From: Halichoerus grypus
Lineage: Eukaryota; Chordata; Mammalia; Carnivora; Phocidae
NCBI RefSeq assembly: GCF_964656455.1
Contig: NC_135720.1
Span: 103,986,696 to 104,050,695, forward strand
Reading direction: 5' to 3'
Length of the DNA: 64,000 nt
Below the pieces are notes generated by a model, which was not told the DNA's origin, searched no databases, and saw nothing but the letters and a program-made list of their open reading frames with translations. The position numbers and the translations under genes are program-made. The stretch's first letter is position 1. The number at the start of each line of letters is the position of its first letter. Positions 22,760 to 34,300 of the stretch are shown one piece after another.

Positions 22760-24060
22760 CAGTTTTTTAGGAAACTATCCAGTTCATCTTTTCAAATTTA
22801 TCTCAATAAAGGTATTTATAGTATTTTCTCTCTGTGGTTATGTTGTCCTTTTCATTCCCATTTTATATCTTTCTTTCTTGATTAATCTTGGGTAAACTCT
22901 TTAAAAAGAAGTAGCTTTTAGTTTTATGATACTGTTTTTTTTTTCCAATGTTTTCTATTTGTTTTTTGGCCTCATAAGCACGGTTTCTTTTCTTTGCCTC
23001 TCTTTGGACTCATTCTACCTCTGCAACATTAAACAGCAAACATGTTGATATTTTGTCTTCTAAAGTATGCTTTTTTTTTTTTTTTTTTTTTTTTTGCTAT
23101 AGCTTTAGCTGTATCCCACGTGTCTTGGTATTCTGACAGCAATTCCGATGTTTAATTTTTTTTTTCCACACTACCAAACCAGATACCACAGATTAAAGGC
23201 TCAGTCCTACAAGACTTGCACCCAGCATACACACTTCACATGCCAATGGCAAATCTAGGTCATTAACCATGGTTCTAATGGTTCGCACAGACCCCCACCT
23301 TGGGTTCAATTAATTTGCTAGAGTAGCTCACAGAATTCAGAGAATCCTTTTACTTACCAGATTACTAGTTTATTATAAAGTTTATAACTCAGGAACAGCC
23401 AGGCACATAGGGCAAAGTATGTGGGAGGGGTGCAAGCTTCCATGATCTTTGAGTGCACCACTTGCCCTGAATCTCTCTTTACCAGATTAGAAGCTCTCTG
23501 AACCTGGTCCTTTGAATTTTTATGGAGTCTTCATTACATAGGTATGATTGATTAAATCATTAGCTATTGGTGATCGAACTCAATCTCTAGGCTCTCTTCC
23601 TTATCCAGAGGAGGTGGGGGAATTAAGGGAGTGGGAGTGAAAGTTCCAACCCTCTAATCCTGTGGTTAGTTCCCCTGGCAAAAGCCCCTATCTTTAGGTT
23701 ACCTAGGGGCTTTCCAAATGTCATCTTATTAACATAACAAATGACTTCTTTATTGCTCTAATCACTTCAGATATTCTGTGAGTTTTAGGAGTTTCTTGTT
23801 GGGAACTGGGATGAAGATCATATGTATATATATATGTGTATATATATATATCTTATTATAAATAACAGTATCACATTTGGTATATCAGTTTTCAGTATCA
23901 TCCAGTTATAAATACTTTCTGATAACTATTATGATTTCTTCTTTGAAACATTTATTTGGCATTGTATTTTTAAATTTCCCAAGATTTGAAAGTTTGGGTT
24001 AATTTTTATTTCAAATTTAATTGCATTTTAATTGGAGAATGAGGTTGTTATATTATCCAC
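22760..24060 (-). mobile_element. L1M ORF2 segment, antisense, split by an LTR
   Basis: Left part: 'gctatagctttagctgtatcccacgtgtcttgg' near 23096-23128 is the inverted 'GCTGTATCCCACAAGTTTTGG' of L1 ORF2. Right part resumes at about 23876 with 'ttcttctttgaaacatttatttgg' and continues to about 24060. The LTR at 23166-23875 sits between. A 25-base T run lies at about 23070-23094. Confidence 0.75.
23166..23875 (-). mobile_element. Solitary LTR of an ancient endogenous retrovirus, antisense, about 700 bp
   Basis: Minus-strand reading gives promoter-side 'TGTGATACTG' at 23875. A middle stretch contains 'CAATGATTTAATCAATCATACC'-like sequence and an AATAAACTAGTAATCTGGTAAG polyadenylation region at about 23355-23380, followed by 'TCTGTGAGCTACTCTAGCAAA' and 'GGACTGAGCCTTTAATCTGTGG'. 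The order is that of a common eutherian ERV LTR that I cannot name with certainty. AT-dinucleotide runs (23823-23852) have expanded near its start. No gag, pol or env sequence was seen. Confidence 0.75.
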
Positions 24061-24159
24061 TTACTCATATATGTGAACTTGTCAAATCACCTAACTTTCC
24101 TTTCCCCAGTCATAAAATAATAATTATTCCCTTTGTCTTTTAAAGTCTTGTGAGGTTAT

Positions 24160-24308
24160 GGGGTACCTGGGTGGCTTAGTTGGTTAAGTGTCCACCTTGG
24201 GCTCAGGTCATGATCCCACGGTCCTGGGGGATCAAGCCCTGTGACAGGCTCCCTGCTCAGTGGGGAGTCTGCTTCTCCCTCTGTGTCTGCCCACTCCCTT
24301 CTGTTCTC
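24160..24308 (+). mobile_element. CAN-SINE lacking its 3' tail
   Basis: Head GGGGTACCTGGGTGGCTTAG, then 'ggctcaggtcatgatccca' and the CT-rich part, stopping at about 24308 with no AAATAAA tail. The break adjoins the unidentified GC-richer block, suggesting a deletion or rearrangement joint. Confidence 0.9.
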
Positions 24309-24740
24309 ATTTCCAATCATGAGGGGCCTTGCTTGCACAGATATGGATACTACAGCTCACATGTTCAAACTCCACCCACCCCTGTATTTCCTCCTGGGCT
24401 TCCCTCAGATTAAAGGGTGTATGAACTGGCAGTATAGCCAGTACTCAGGAAGGAGGACCTGAGGAAGAAGTTAACAGAGGTTCTGAACCTGGAGTTTGGA
24501 CATTGGACCAGAGAATTCGAGGGTCCTGGGACCTGGAACAAAGTCTTTCTAAAGAAAGGGGGATGCAGGCTTGGATCAAGGAAGTCCTCTTTGCTCCCAT
24601 GGACTTCTTCCCCAGCAGGGTGGGCATGGCCAAAAGAGGGCCAGAGTGGGACTTTTACAAACACATGGTCCAGGCAGAATTCCTGGTTGGTTTAGAGGGC
24701 ATTATTAGAGGTGTGAAAATTTGGTTAGGAATTTGAGATT
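24309..24740. other. Unidentified GC-richer block
   Basis: About 430 bp of clearly higher GC than its surroundings. A plus-strand open frame at 24503-24736 (77 codons, M at 24503) reads MDQRIRGSWDLEQSLSKERG at its start. I recognise no protein family, and a minus-strand frame overlaps it fully. It could be an unrecognised retroviral LTR or internal fragment, a processed pseudogene or unique DNA. It begins where the SINE is cut off. Confidence 0.35.
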
Positions 24741-25440
24741 ACAAATGGATACTTCCTGGATCTAAACATCTAGTCCCTCACCTTACCTTAGCTACTGATT
24801 ACTGATTACACTTTTATCTTACTATCATCAATACCAGCAACCATTTTATAATCTCAGTTTGAAGACTCCCACTCTTTTTGATCAGCACTGTTTCTCTTTA
24901 CATCATACCTCTCTACTGTCCCAACACCAACAAATCCATTGACTTGGCCATTTTTTTATTCTCTTGGCATTCTTGAATTCTGACCTTCTTTTACCCACCT
25001 GTAGTCTAGAGTTTGTCGGTATAATTGTCACAATGCAAATACACTAAACTCTAGCTTCTTTTTCTTTCTCCTTTCTGTTTCCTCAGTTCTTTTGCTTCTC
25101 TCTCCCTCCTTCTCTGGATTAACTTTATGCCTACTCTGTGTGGCAGAGGCACAAGTCAGTGTGTCTGAAGAAGCACACAGTACTGATTCTTCTAATTTAA
25201 ACCATGACCACGACCTTCAAATTTTACTTCTTTGCCAACTTTTATTCTTCTGGTCCATTCACTCATTATGTTGGACAGCCATTTCATACATTCTCCTTTC
25301 TCATTAAGCCTTCAGCACCTTCTCACTTATCTTCACTCTCAGTGGCTGACTTTGCTCCCTGTATCATTTAGAGGATATAACTAGTCAGTAGAAAATTTAC
25401 GGAAGTTCCCATCATCAGATACATACCTGCATCTATCTGT
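24741..25440. other. Pyrimidine-rich DNA, possibly upstream part of the L2
   Basis: Rich in CTTCT-type sequence. It may be a decayed upstream portion of the L2 beginning near 25440, but I cannot align it. Confidence 0.35.
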
Positions 25441-26257
25441 GCCCACTTCTTGACTAATCCTATAGATGAGATGTCTACACTCCTATCAAAGGCCAACCCA
25501 TCCACACGTGCATTTGATTCCACTTCCTCTCACCTCCTCAAGGCCATTACCCCAGAATTTCTTTGTGTTTTCTATTTCTACTGGATCAAGAGCATACAGA
25601 GTTGCACAGATTTCTCCTATCATAAGCAACAAACAGCAGCAACAACCACAACTCTTGATCCCACATCACTCTCCACTTACCATTCATTACTCTGCTCCCT
25701 TTTTAGCAGAACTTCTCAAAAGAGTTGTCTGTTCTGTCTCCAGTTGTCTTTCCATGATCTCTTGAATTTACTTGATTTCAGATTTGTGCTTCCATCACTC
25801 ACCCAAAGCTTTTTCTCAGGGTCACCAGTGACGTCTGTATTACTAAATCTAGTGGTCATTTTTCGGTGCTCATCTTCCTTGATCTATCAGTAGCATTTGA
25901 CACAGTTGCTCACCTTCCTTCTTAAAACACTTTATTCACTTGCCTTTCCAAACCTCACTCTTCTCATTTTTCCTCTTTTCTCATCTCTTGGATATTGGTT
26001 GCTTCTCATCCCCTGGATCTCTATGAACAATGGGATATACTCTGCCCTACATTATCTTTCTCTAAAGACCTTATCACTGCCTAACAGTGTAAGTATTTAA
26101 CTTACTTATTCATTCAATCATTTATTCATTCATATATTAGCAGTTTCCTCTACTAATGTGTATTCTTCCCAGAGATGGATATTTTAGTCAGTTTTGTTCA
26201 CTGCTATATTCCCAGCACATGGTAGGCGCTCAATAAATATTTGTTAAATGAACAAGT
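25441..26257 (+). mobile_element. LINE2 (L2) with ORF remnant and 3' end
   Basis: The 25.8-25.9 kb part retains L2 reverse-transcriptase coding. The 3' end at 26150-26255 reads 'ttcccagagatggatatttt', 'gttcactgctatattcccagcacatggtaggcgctcaataaatatttgtt', the classical L2 terminus. The middle is probably deleted. The 5' edge is approximate. Confidence 0.82.
25791..25926 (+). pseudogene. L2 reverse-transcriptase motif A remnant
   Basis: In one plus-strand frame the sequence reads GHFSVLIFLDLSVAFDTVAH (from 25854), then stops. LDLSxAFDTV is the L2/CR1-clade reverse-transcriptase motif A, which holds a catalytic aspartate. Just upstream, VTSDVCITKSS corresponds to VTNDL...DSG. A TAA follows the motif by four codons. 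It is an ancient fossil coding segment. Confidence 0.85.
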
Positions 26258-26439
26258 CTTAGCATTTTGTGCAGCTGGAAAGACAAGTAGCTAAAAATTA
26301 ATATTATGAAGAATCACATTTTTTTTTCAAGTACACACTGTGACCTTTACTCTAACTCTAGCAGTCGAGTCTAGTCCTTTCTCATGATTGTTAAAATATA
26401 AGAAGTTGGAATAGAGCTGGACTATCAGAAATAGAGGAG

Positions 26440-26578
26440 CTGAGCTCGACTCGTAGTCTAGTTCCTGGCCTACCATTAACTTAGCTGTGTGACCTTGAAC
26501 AAGGAATTTCACTTCCTCATCTATAAAATGCAGGTTGTGGGCTATATTATCTAAGGTCTTTCATAATCTCAGTTATTT
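26440..26578 (+). mobile_element. MIR-family SINE fragment
   Basis: 'cttagctgtgtgaccttgaacaagg', 'cacttcctcatctataaaatg' and 'atctaaggtctttcataatctca' follow the MIR/MIR3 core and 3' region in order. Confidence 0.75.
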
Positions 26579-26819
26579 AATATTGTGTAATCGCGGGAGT
26601 TGATGCCAAGACTTAATGCACTGAAGAAGGACAGAGAGTGCAGCAGATATAAAGATGGTTCTTACAGTTTAAACTTGTCAAACTGGGAACACGGAGTTCT
26701 ATTTTACCATATCTGATGTGCCTCAGTAACTTAGGCCACTCAGCTCTGGGTTTGTGGTCTGGATAGACACAGAGGAGAGGTGTAGAGCATCCTGCTTGAA
26801 TGATTATGATGTAGTTTGG
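26579..26819. other. Single-copy or unrecognised DNA
   Basis: No feature recognised. Confidence 0.35.
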
Positions 26820-27240
26820 AGAAAACTGATCAAAGAAGGAAGCCTAATAAGCTGAATAGGTGGTTTGGGCAGGTTGTAGAAAGAGGGTTTTAAAAGCCAG
26901 AGAGGGGCAGTTGGTTTTGTTATGATATTACACTGGAATCTGCCAAAGATTTTTATTAGAGATACAAGGAAGGCACTGTATGAGAAAGAGAAGTCCAACA
27001 TGGGTGTTATTAAGGAAGGGGAGATTGGAGCTAAGTAAGCCACGGAAGAAGCTGCTGTAGTAATTCCAAGAACAAAAAGGATTTGAATCTGTTTTTGCCT
27101 GGCAGCAGAGGAAATGGAGAAAAGAGGATAGAAGTGAAAAGGGAAGGATACCAGCATCTGGTAACTGATTAGATGTGGAGGAGTCAAGGAATCAGAAAAT
27201 TAAGATGATTTTGGGTGTAGCAGAGTTACTAGGGTGGTTT
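26820..27240 (+). repeat. Ancient dispersed repeat, copy 1
   Basis: Purine-rich sequence with 'gctgctgtagtaattcca', 'gattagatgtggaggagtcaagga' and 'agattttgggtgtagcag'-like order. These match a widely dispersed mammalian interspersed repeat that I recall but cannot name safely. A second copy lies at 27.7-28.35 kb. No reading frame is conserved. Confidence 0.5.
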
Positions 27241-27659
27241 CTATCAGTATGTTAGGATGCTAGCAGGAGGAAGGGATCTTACAGGAACGGATGGACTGTC
27301 GATCAGGATTTGGAAATTATTCAGCATAGAGCTTTTCAAACCTCTTTTCCTTTTTTAATGAACTGTTGTGTGAAGCCCCAGTATGTAAAAACACAAAAAA
27401 ATGAAGCTGATTTGGTTGGAGCAAGGGCAGAGGTGTGTAGTAGATGGGTCCAACATCTTGCTTTCCTGGTTCATTCTCCAAGGGCTCTGATGAATATAGT
27501 CAGAAACCACTGAACTAGATCATCTATGAGTGCTCTCCTAGATTGAATATTTGGTGACCTGAGAGTCTTTTAAATCCTGTGAATCTTCTGGGTGGCAACG
27601 TATTCTTGTGTCTTCTTGCCTTAGCAGTTAGCCAATATTTATTATTTCAGACTCTTGTC
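27241..27659. other. Unassigned DNA
   Basis: 'agagcttttcaaacctc' near 27330 and 'agtcagaaaccactgaac' near 27500 are faintly like the ends of a hAT-type (MER5/Charlie) element, but the match is too weak to call. Confidence 0.3.
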
Positions 27660-28355
27660 TAGTTTCTGGGGAATGGTTCTGGAGAATGGAATACAAAAAA
27701 GATATAGTCCTTCCTCTGTGGAACTTACAGTTTATAATAGCCATCATTTAAAAGATAATAAAAGATTGTCAAATAATCATAAGTATATATAAAAGTGCTG
27801 CCATAGAGAAGTACCAGTTTGAGTTTCTAAGACCTAGCCTCGTGTGAGGGGGTTGAGGAGAGAGGGAGGGTCAAAGGAGGACTTCCTTGGGAAAGTTGTA
27901 GTTGAGCTTGCCTTTAGATGAAAAGAGAGACACAGAGAGGAGGTTGTATCTGAGGAACAGAAAGAAGTTCTTCATGGGCAGGGCAGAAGCCTCCACATGA
28001 GTTTGGAGGAGTGCAAGATAAAACTGGAACTAAAGGTAAGGACCAAATCAATAACATCATGTTAAAGATTCTAGGCTTTATTTTGAGAACAGTGGTGATC
28101 CACTGACAAGTATTTTAGTGAGGGGTAACCTGACCTGATTTACATTTCAAACAGACCAACCTGGCAGCAAACTGGTTTCACATTAGGCTGAGATGGAGAT
28201 GGGGACAAGGGGATTCAGGGAGACTACCTACGAAACCACAAAAGGGGTTCAGGTGAAGGGTAGTGAATCTGAATTCTGGGGGTGTTACTAAGGGAGCTGG
28301 AGATAAAACTGACTCCAGATGTGGTTAGGAGGCAGAATTAAGAGGAATTGGTGGT
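27660..28355 (+). repeat. Ancient dispersed repeat, copy 2 (longer)
   Basis: 'gtccttcctctgtggaacttacagtttataatag', 'ggaggacttccttgggaaagttgtagttgagc', 'tgatccactgacaagtattttagtgaggggtaacctgacctgattt' and 'gactccagatgtggttaggaggcag' follow the same dispersed repeat family, extending further 5' than copy 1. The family name is not certain. Confidence 0.55.
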
Positions 28356-30476
28356 TCTTTAGCTACAGAGTGTAAAGGAGAGAACATATATGAGATGACA
28401 CCTCAGATTTTGATCTCAATAGTTGGTAAATGTCAATGCCATTTATTAACTTCATGGCCTGTATCTCCTTTATTTTAGTTGTTTTTATGTCACCTTTACT
28501 TGTCATTTTCTGTTCTGCTCCCTTCGTGCCTTTGTTCATCACCATCTCTTCCATGACTTAAAATAACTACCTGTTTCTGTGTTTTAAATGAAACTGAAAC
28601 CTTCCTCCAAAACCATGGTACAAAACCTCCTCCTTAGAGTCTGCCATCAGTAATCTCATATTTGATAAATGTTATCTTTTATAGTTTATCAGTATTTGTG
28701 TATAATCTGTATCTTAACTGTCTCGTATTTGATGTTGTTTTGTAATTGTTCTCTCGCTGTTTTTATATGCAGGTACATACATTTATAGAATGGACCCAAT
28801 TTATGTTGTAATACCCTTCTATGTTTTGAATGTTTGCATGTGAAAAATCAGAGTAAAAGTACAAGTACCCCTTTGTTGTAGTAATTCATTCTTCAGTACA
28901 TTAAATGGAATATTATATTTACAAATATTGCATTCTTTTGTTGAGAACCATTGATTGCCTGTTCTAGGTAAATACTCTAAATTGAATAGCAAAGATACTT
29001 TAAAATAGGGATTTTGATGGGAAGAGTGGCGATAGTATACAAGATTTTTTGAAGTTACCTATTAAGAAAGGCTTGTGGATAAAATTATTTAGGCAGTCTT
29101 CCTGAACTGGACATTTGACTACTTTATGCAAAAGGTCATTGGTAGAAACCAATCTGATTAAGTTTTCATGAACTTTATAAATGCTTCTGAATTTATTGTT
29201 AGATAAATACTAATCTTAAATATTTGCTATTGTAGATTTTTGCATTTTAAATGTATTTCATCAAGAGGTACATAAGGCCTTTACTAATTTACTGTCTTTT
29301 TTTCCTCTCTTTATCATTTTGCTTATAATTATTTTTAATATACCCTAGATCTGAAATTTCTTTTAACTCATTTCATAATTATATGAAATCTTAAAATTTT
29401 GTAGAAGCTTCAAGGAGTATCATCGTTAAGTCAGAGATTTTTATAATTTGTCATATTTTAATAGTTTATGTTTATTTTTAATTTATTATCGAGTAGATCA
29501 AAAGTAAAGTGCAGTATTGAAAATGAATAGTATTTATTTTGATGTCTGATCTTGGAAACGTTGACTATTTTGGAAGATATATTCTAAGTGAAATTAAAAA
29601 TTCACATTAAAAATATGAATTCACATTAATCTTAAAATGACAAAATATTTTCTTTATCCCATTTTAAGGACTTGCATGAAGGTCAGTTAAAAGTAAGTGA
29701 AGTTTCAGAAGCTTTGGAAATCACTGATGTAAAATGTTGATTAGGTATGCATACTATACTGTTTTTTTTAACGTTAGCATAATTTGAAAATTTAAACGAT
29801 TTTATGAGCATAACTAGTTGTAAATTAAAGTAAAACAAAATAAAACTGCAATATTTTAAAAACTAAGCATAAGAGTTTGGTAAAGTTTAAGAACATGAAT
29901 GTTTTAGTTGGAACAGATGTGAAAGACATATGATTTTAAAGGAAAATGAAGTCCACAGCTATCTGTTTGGAAATGTCTTTCAATTACAGTGGCGTCCATG
30001 AAGGTTGGATTTGAATGAAGATTTGGCTAGAACTGTTTTATATCCTATTCTGTATTTCCTTTTGAATAAGAAATAGCATGTGTGAAATACATTTACTATA
30101 ATCCATTCCATACTGCATAATAAAAATGCTGTGAAGAATGATTATGCATGGTATGAAATTATCCCGATTATATGTTCTGTTCACTTTCAGCTAGCTACTA
30201 TTTTAAAGTTTATATAAATGTTATAGGGTGTGTTGGTATATTCATTTATTTTTCAAAATGGGAATATGGAATAACTTACTTTCATTATAGATAATCACAT
30301 TCCATTGATGGTATAACTTTTCCTGTATTTAACCCAACATTATTCACTAGAAAAGAAATAAACTTACCTGGGTGAACAACAACCCAAGCAGTTAGAAGTG
30401 AGTTCTTACATTTTAAGTTGGAAAGTTGCTAAATGAGATTATTTACATTTATCATTCTTATATTAAACTCTAGACT
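28356..30476. other. Start of a repeat-poor block
   Basis: No interspersed repeat recognised over 2.1 kb. It contains a splice-site-flanked 24-base candidate exon at 29669-29692 (see that entry). Small frames elsewhere lack motifs. Confidence 0.5.
29669..29692 (+). other. Candidate microexon or alternative last exon (speculative)
   Basis: A pyrimidine-rich stretch ending CCCATTTTAAG (acceptor AG at 29667-29668) precedes 24 bases, followed by GTAAGT at 29693, a near-ideal donor. The 24 bases divide into eight codons reading DLHEGQLK. Read past the donor, the frame continues to TGA at 29738-29740 (VSEVSEALEITDVKC). Length alone is not evidence, since chance frames this short are common. I recognise no gene. 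It is listed because acceptor, donor, phase and plus-strand orientation agree with the intron hypothesis. Confidence 0.12.
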
Positions 30477-30582
30477 GGCCTTCAGTTTTTTATGTTATTT
30501 ATTTATTTTTTATGGAGGTGCAGTTGACATACAGTATTAGTTTCAGGTATTCAACATAGTGATTTGGGGCCTTTGGTTTTTT
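30477..30582 (-). mobile_element. Short L1 3' tail, antisense, about 80 bp
   Basis: T-rich start, then 'gaggtgcagttgacatacagtattagtttcaggtattcaacatagtgattt', the terminal part of carnivore L1 3' UTRs in reverse. Flanks GGCCTTCAGTTTTT (30477-30490) and a similar GGCCTTTGGTTTTT at the right suggest a diverged target-site duplication. Confidence 0.75.
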
Positions 30583-31094
30583 AAAATGAGGATAATTAAA
30601 ATTAAAGGTAACTTTTAGTTCACATTAAAAGTAAAATGAGTGACATGTTATTACTTATCTAAACTTAAATATTAAAATTTCAATAAATAAAATAGTTTAA
30701 TATGTATTTGTTTTATTTTATAGGTTACTAATTTATCAGAAAATATTTTTATGCTTCATTTTAATATTAATTGTATTGAAATTCTCATATTGTTCCCGTA
30801 AGGAAGTAGTATTCTTGTGATTATGTGTCACTGTGCACATGTGACTGTTTAATTCACATCAGGAGTATTCACACTTTAGGTAACCACTGATTTGATTTAA
30901 TCATTTGAATGTAGAAGATAACAAGATAGAAACAGAACGATCATTTGTTACAAGTACAAAAATTTTACATAAGGCTTAAGATATTTGTGTATGCTCATAT
31001 AATAATCTTTTACATATTTGACCCAGACATTATGTCTGTGAATGTCACATTTTTTTTCAAATTTTAAAAAGTAGTATTTTACTATGATGCTTAT
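30583..31094. other. Single-copy DNA
   Basis: Nothing recognised. Confidence 0.4.
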
Positions 31095-31300
31095 AAGGGT
31101 AGACAAAAGCATGGACTTTAGAGCCAGATTGTTTACCACTTAATATCTGTGTGACTTAACGTGAGTTACTTAACCCTCTGAGCGTCGTTTTCATTGTCTA
31201 TAAAGTGAAAGGCATTTTGAGCATTAAGTAAGTTAAAAAAAATAGAATACCTACCAATAGTAGCTTTCATGTAGTAAGTGCTATTAGCATATTGTATATG
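31095..31300 (+). mobile_element. MIR SINE
   Basis: 'agcatggactttagagccagattg', 'ttaatatctgtgtgacttaacgtgagttacttaaccctctgagcg', 'tctataaagtg', 'aatacctacc', and 'gtagtaagtgctatta' follow the MIR consensus from start to end. Confidence 0.9.
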
Positions 31301-34300
31301 TGAGATTTATTATACTATCTGCCCTTCAGTATGTGATTTTAGAATCTTGAAAGTTTGTTAAGTTAAAAAAAACAGTAAAAAAAAATGAGTCAAAATGGGA
31401 TCTGCTTTAATGATTTTACCAGACACTTTGATTGTGGGTTCATTTTTCATTAATGCATTAATTCATACTAATTTTTACGTAACATTGGCAGTTTGTCATT
31501 TAATATTGGTAACTTTTAGAAATGGACAATAAAATATACATAGTAATTACACAGACAATATTTTGTACAATATGATTAGAGAACAAATTTCTAGATGCTT
31601 TTATGGAGGTCTGTGGCATCTGATTAAAATAGCACTCACTGTGTTCACATGTTGGGATTTTATTAAATATTTGAATTGAATAGAAAACAGTACATAAATG
31701 TACTGTTATATAAATGATAAATGTGTTGTTGCTTATTAATTTTTAAAATTACAAATGTTTTATTTTCTCCCATCATTTTGCTTTTTGGTTTTCTCTTGTC
31801 TGTTGTGTAGAGAAATTATTCTTACAGTCTATGATTTGGTTGCTGGGGGATGTAACATTTGACTGAGTGCCTTCCCTTGCAGATGTCTATATGGATTGAA
31901 ACTAGATTATGGTATTTAAGATACAAACTGACTGACTTTCCCTGGAACAGAAAAATTCTTGTTAGTTAAGCCACAGACTCACATAAATAAGGCTCTGGTC
32001 TTAAAGAAACATAATGTTTAACTGATCTTTGAAAAATCTTGAGTTCAAAGTCATGCATTGCAAAAAAGGAAAACATTTCTGAATTATGAATGCTTTTTGT
32101 ACTGCAAACAGATAAAAGATATTCCTTTTAGGGTTAAAGATAGAAAAAATACCCATGGCGAAACAGAAAATGTGTTATAGGTTTAACAGTGGTTTGAAGT
32201 AATGTGAAAAATTGTGCCACTGTGAAACTACTGAAGAATCATCATCTAACTATTGAATTACCTACAAATGTCAATCTTCAGTATTTGGTGGGGTCTGTTG
32301 CCTGACCATAATGTAGGAAAAATAGTCTGTTGGATTACCAAGTATTTTTGATATATACTGTGCTCCAAAACAAGGGACTTTTTTCACTGTAAGAAGCCCA
32401 GGAAATGAATTTCATGTGGTAAAGGAATAAATGTGTAAAAAAATAATTTTTTTTCATAAAATTATTTAAAGTGCTGCTGGACTATGAAGATTCATGCTTT
32501 AATTCGTAACTCCTCAGATGACCAGAGTAGGTCTCAGGTTATGTTATTTGTACATAACTTATGTTTGTAATGGTATGACAAAATAGTCTACAATTAAGCT
32601 GTTTTTGTTTTTAGTTTTCTGGCAAGGAAAAATAGACTTAACTCTGTATTAGAGGTATTCATGAACTGTGTACACAATTTAATCCAACATAACAGTAGCA
32701 TTCAAAATAGTTCTTTTTTTAAACATACATCTTCTTATCTTTCGGTTAATAAATTTTAAAATATAAAATTGTATGTACTTCTAATTTTAAGGAACCTGTA
32801 TCTCTGGAGATAACAGAGTAGAGATGTAATTATTTCTTTTCTTAAGAGTTTAAAATGTCATAAAATTACACAAATATTTGTAAAGGAAGTAACAGTACAG
32901 GAAATGAAGTGTTATAATCGGTCTGTTTGTAGCTATTTTCTTACATTTTTCTGTACCCTTAATCACATGATTTAGTCCCATGTTATTCAGAGCTTAAAAT
33001 AGCAGATATGATTAGAAGTTAATGTGTCTACTACAAAGAATAGGTAACTGTTTCAATAACTGACATTAGTGTTCCAAATGTTACAATTTCAGGTAGTGTG
33101 ACTTAACCCAGAGAAACTCAGGACTGTGTATACAGAATTAAAAAGCTATAGCTCTTTACATGATCAAAAACCAGTCATGGCAGCTATTACAATTAACTTA
33201 GACTCAAACTAATTTTCTTCAAAATTTATTTCATAACTTAACAAAATGGAAATTCGTTTAACTATGTCAGTGTTATTGTAAATGACAATATTGATTCATT
33301 GTTGTGGCGATTCCCAAATTCTGAAACTTGATTTGTTTTCACATGTGAAAATTTCAGCAAATTATTGTAATATATTAGAGATGAATATTTTTCCTCTCCA
33401 TATTTTATAGTTAATTATTTTTTAAAAAGTGTTTGAACCAGAAGCTATTTTAGATTATTAGGAGGAAATGTTCTAGTTTTAAATTGCAAGCTTTGTATGT
33501 TCCCAAAACTGCTAATGTTCAATTGTTCTTTCCATCTTAGAACTTATGATTCTAGCAAACAAGATAGACATTTATACCTTTATTCTCTATTTTCCTCCTA
33601 TTGCTGAATACAGAATGCCACTTAAGTTTTGTAAAAGTGATCCTCTTTCAAATCAGAAAACTGCATCGCTAGAATATATATTCCTAATTTTAAAAGCTCT
33701 TTTAAAAATGTTACTTTGTTTTTAGCTTTCATATTGATTAGACTACCTCTTATTTTAGGAAAATATGATTCAGTATCATTTTTATAATGGGCAGTTCAAA
33801 GCAGTGGACCTTTCAAATGATACCTTGTTCAGCAAACAAGATAAAAGATGAGTTGAGAACTTTGAGAGATTTTTAGATAATTTCTAGAAATGCAGTAGTG
33901 CAGTGGTATCAAGTTTGTATTATTTAAACAGGATTCAAAGTAGGAAGAAATTAAATCTGAATGCTTTTATAAGTTCACATTCTGAATAGATGCTAACTGT
34001 AGATGAGAAAAATGTCTTTGTTTCTTAACATATGATTAAATTGGTGTTTTTTTGAGATTTTGCTTAACAGTTAGGTTCGCTTTCTAGTTTGTAAATTCAA
34101 AGGAAAGCAATTATCTGGCAAAAATCAGGTGTCTGTTACAAGATATGGGAAAAGAGCACTGTTTATATTACATAAATAGGGCCTTAAAAATACAAAGCAT
34201 AATAGTTTGATAGTCTTGACTCTCTTATTCTTTTCAGTAAACTAAAAAATATAACATAGCCAGTAATTTTTCTGCAGGTACCACAGACCTTTTGTCTGTT

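Noticed and set aside
25450..25893. 147-codon plus-strand open frame, the longest in the window
   Set aside because: It is not in the frame that encodes the L2 reverse-transcriptase motif, and it lies inside the L2 fossil. Chance frame.
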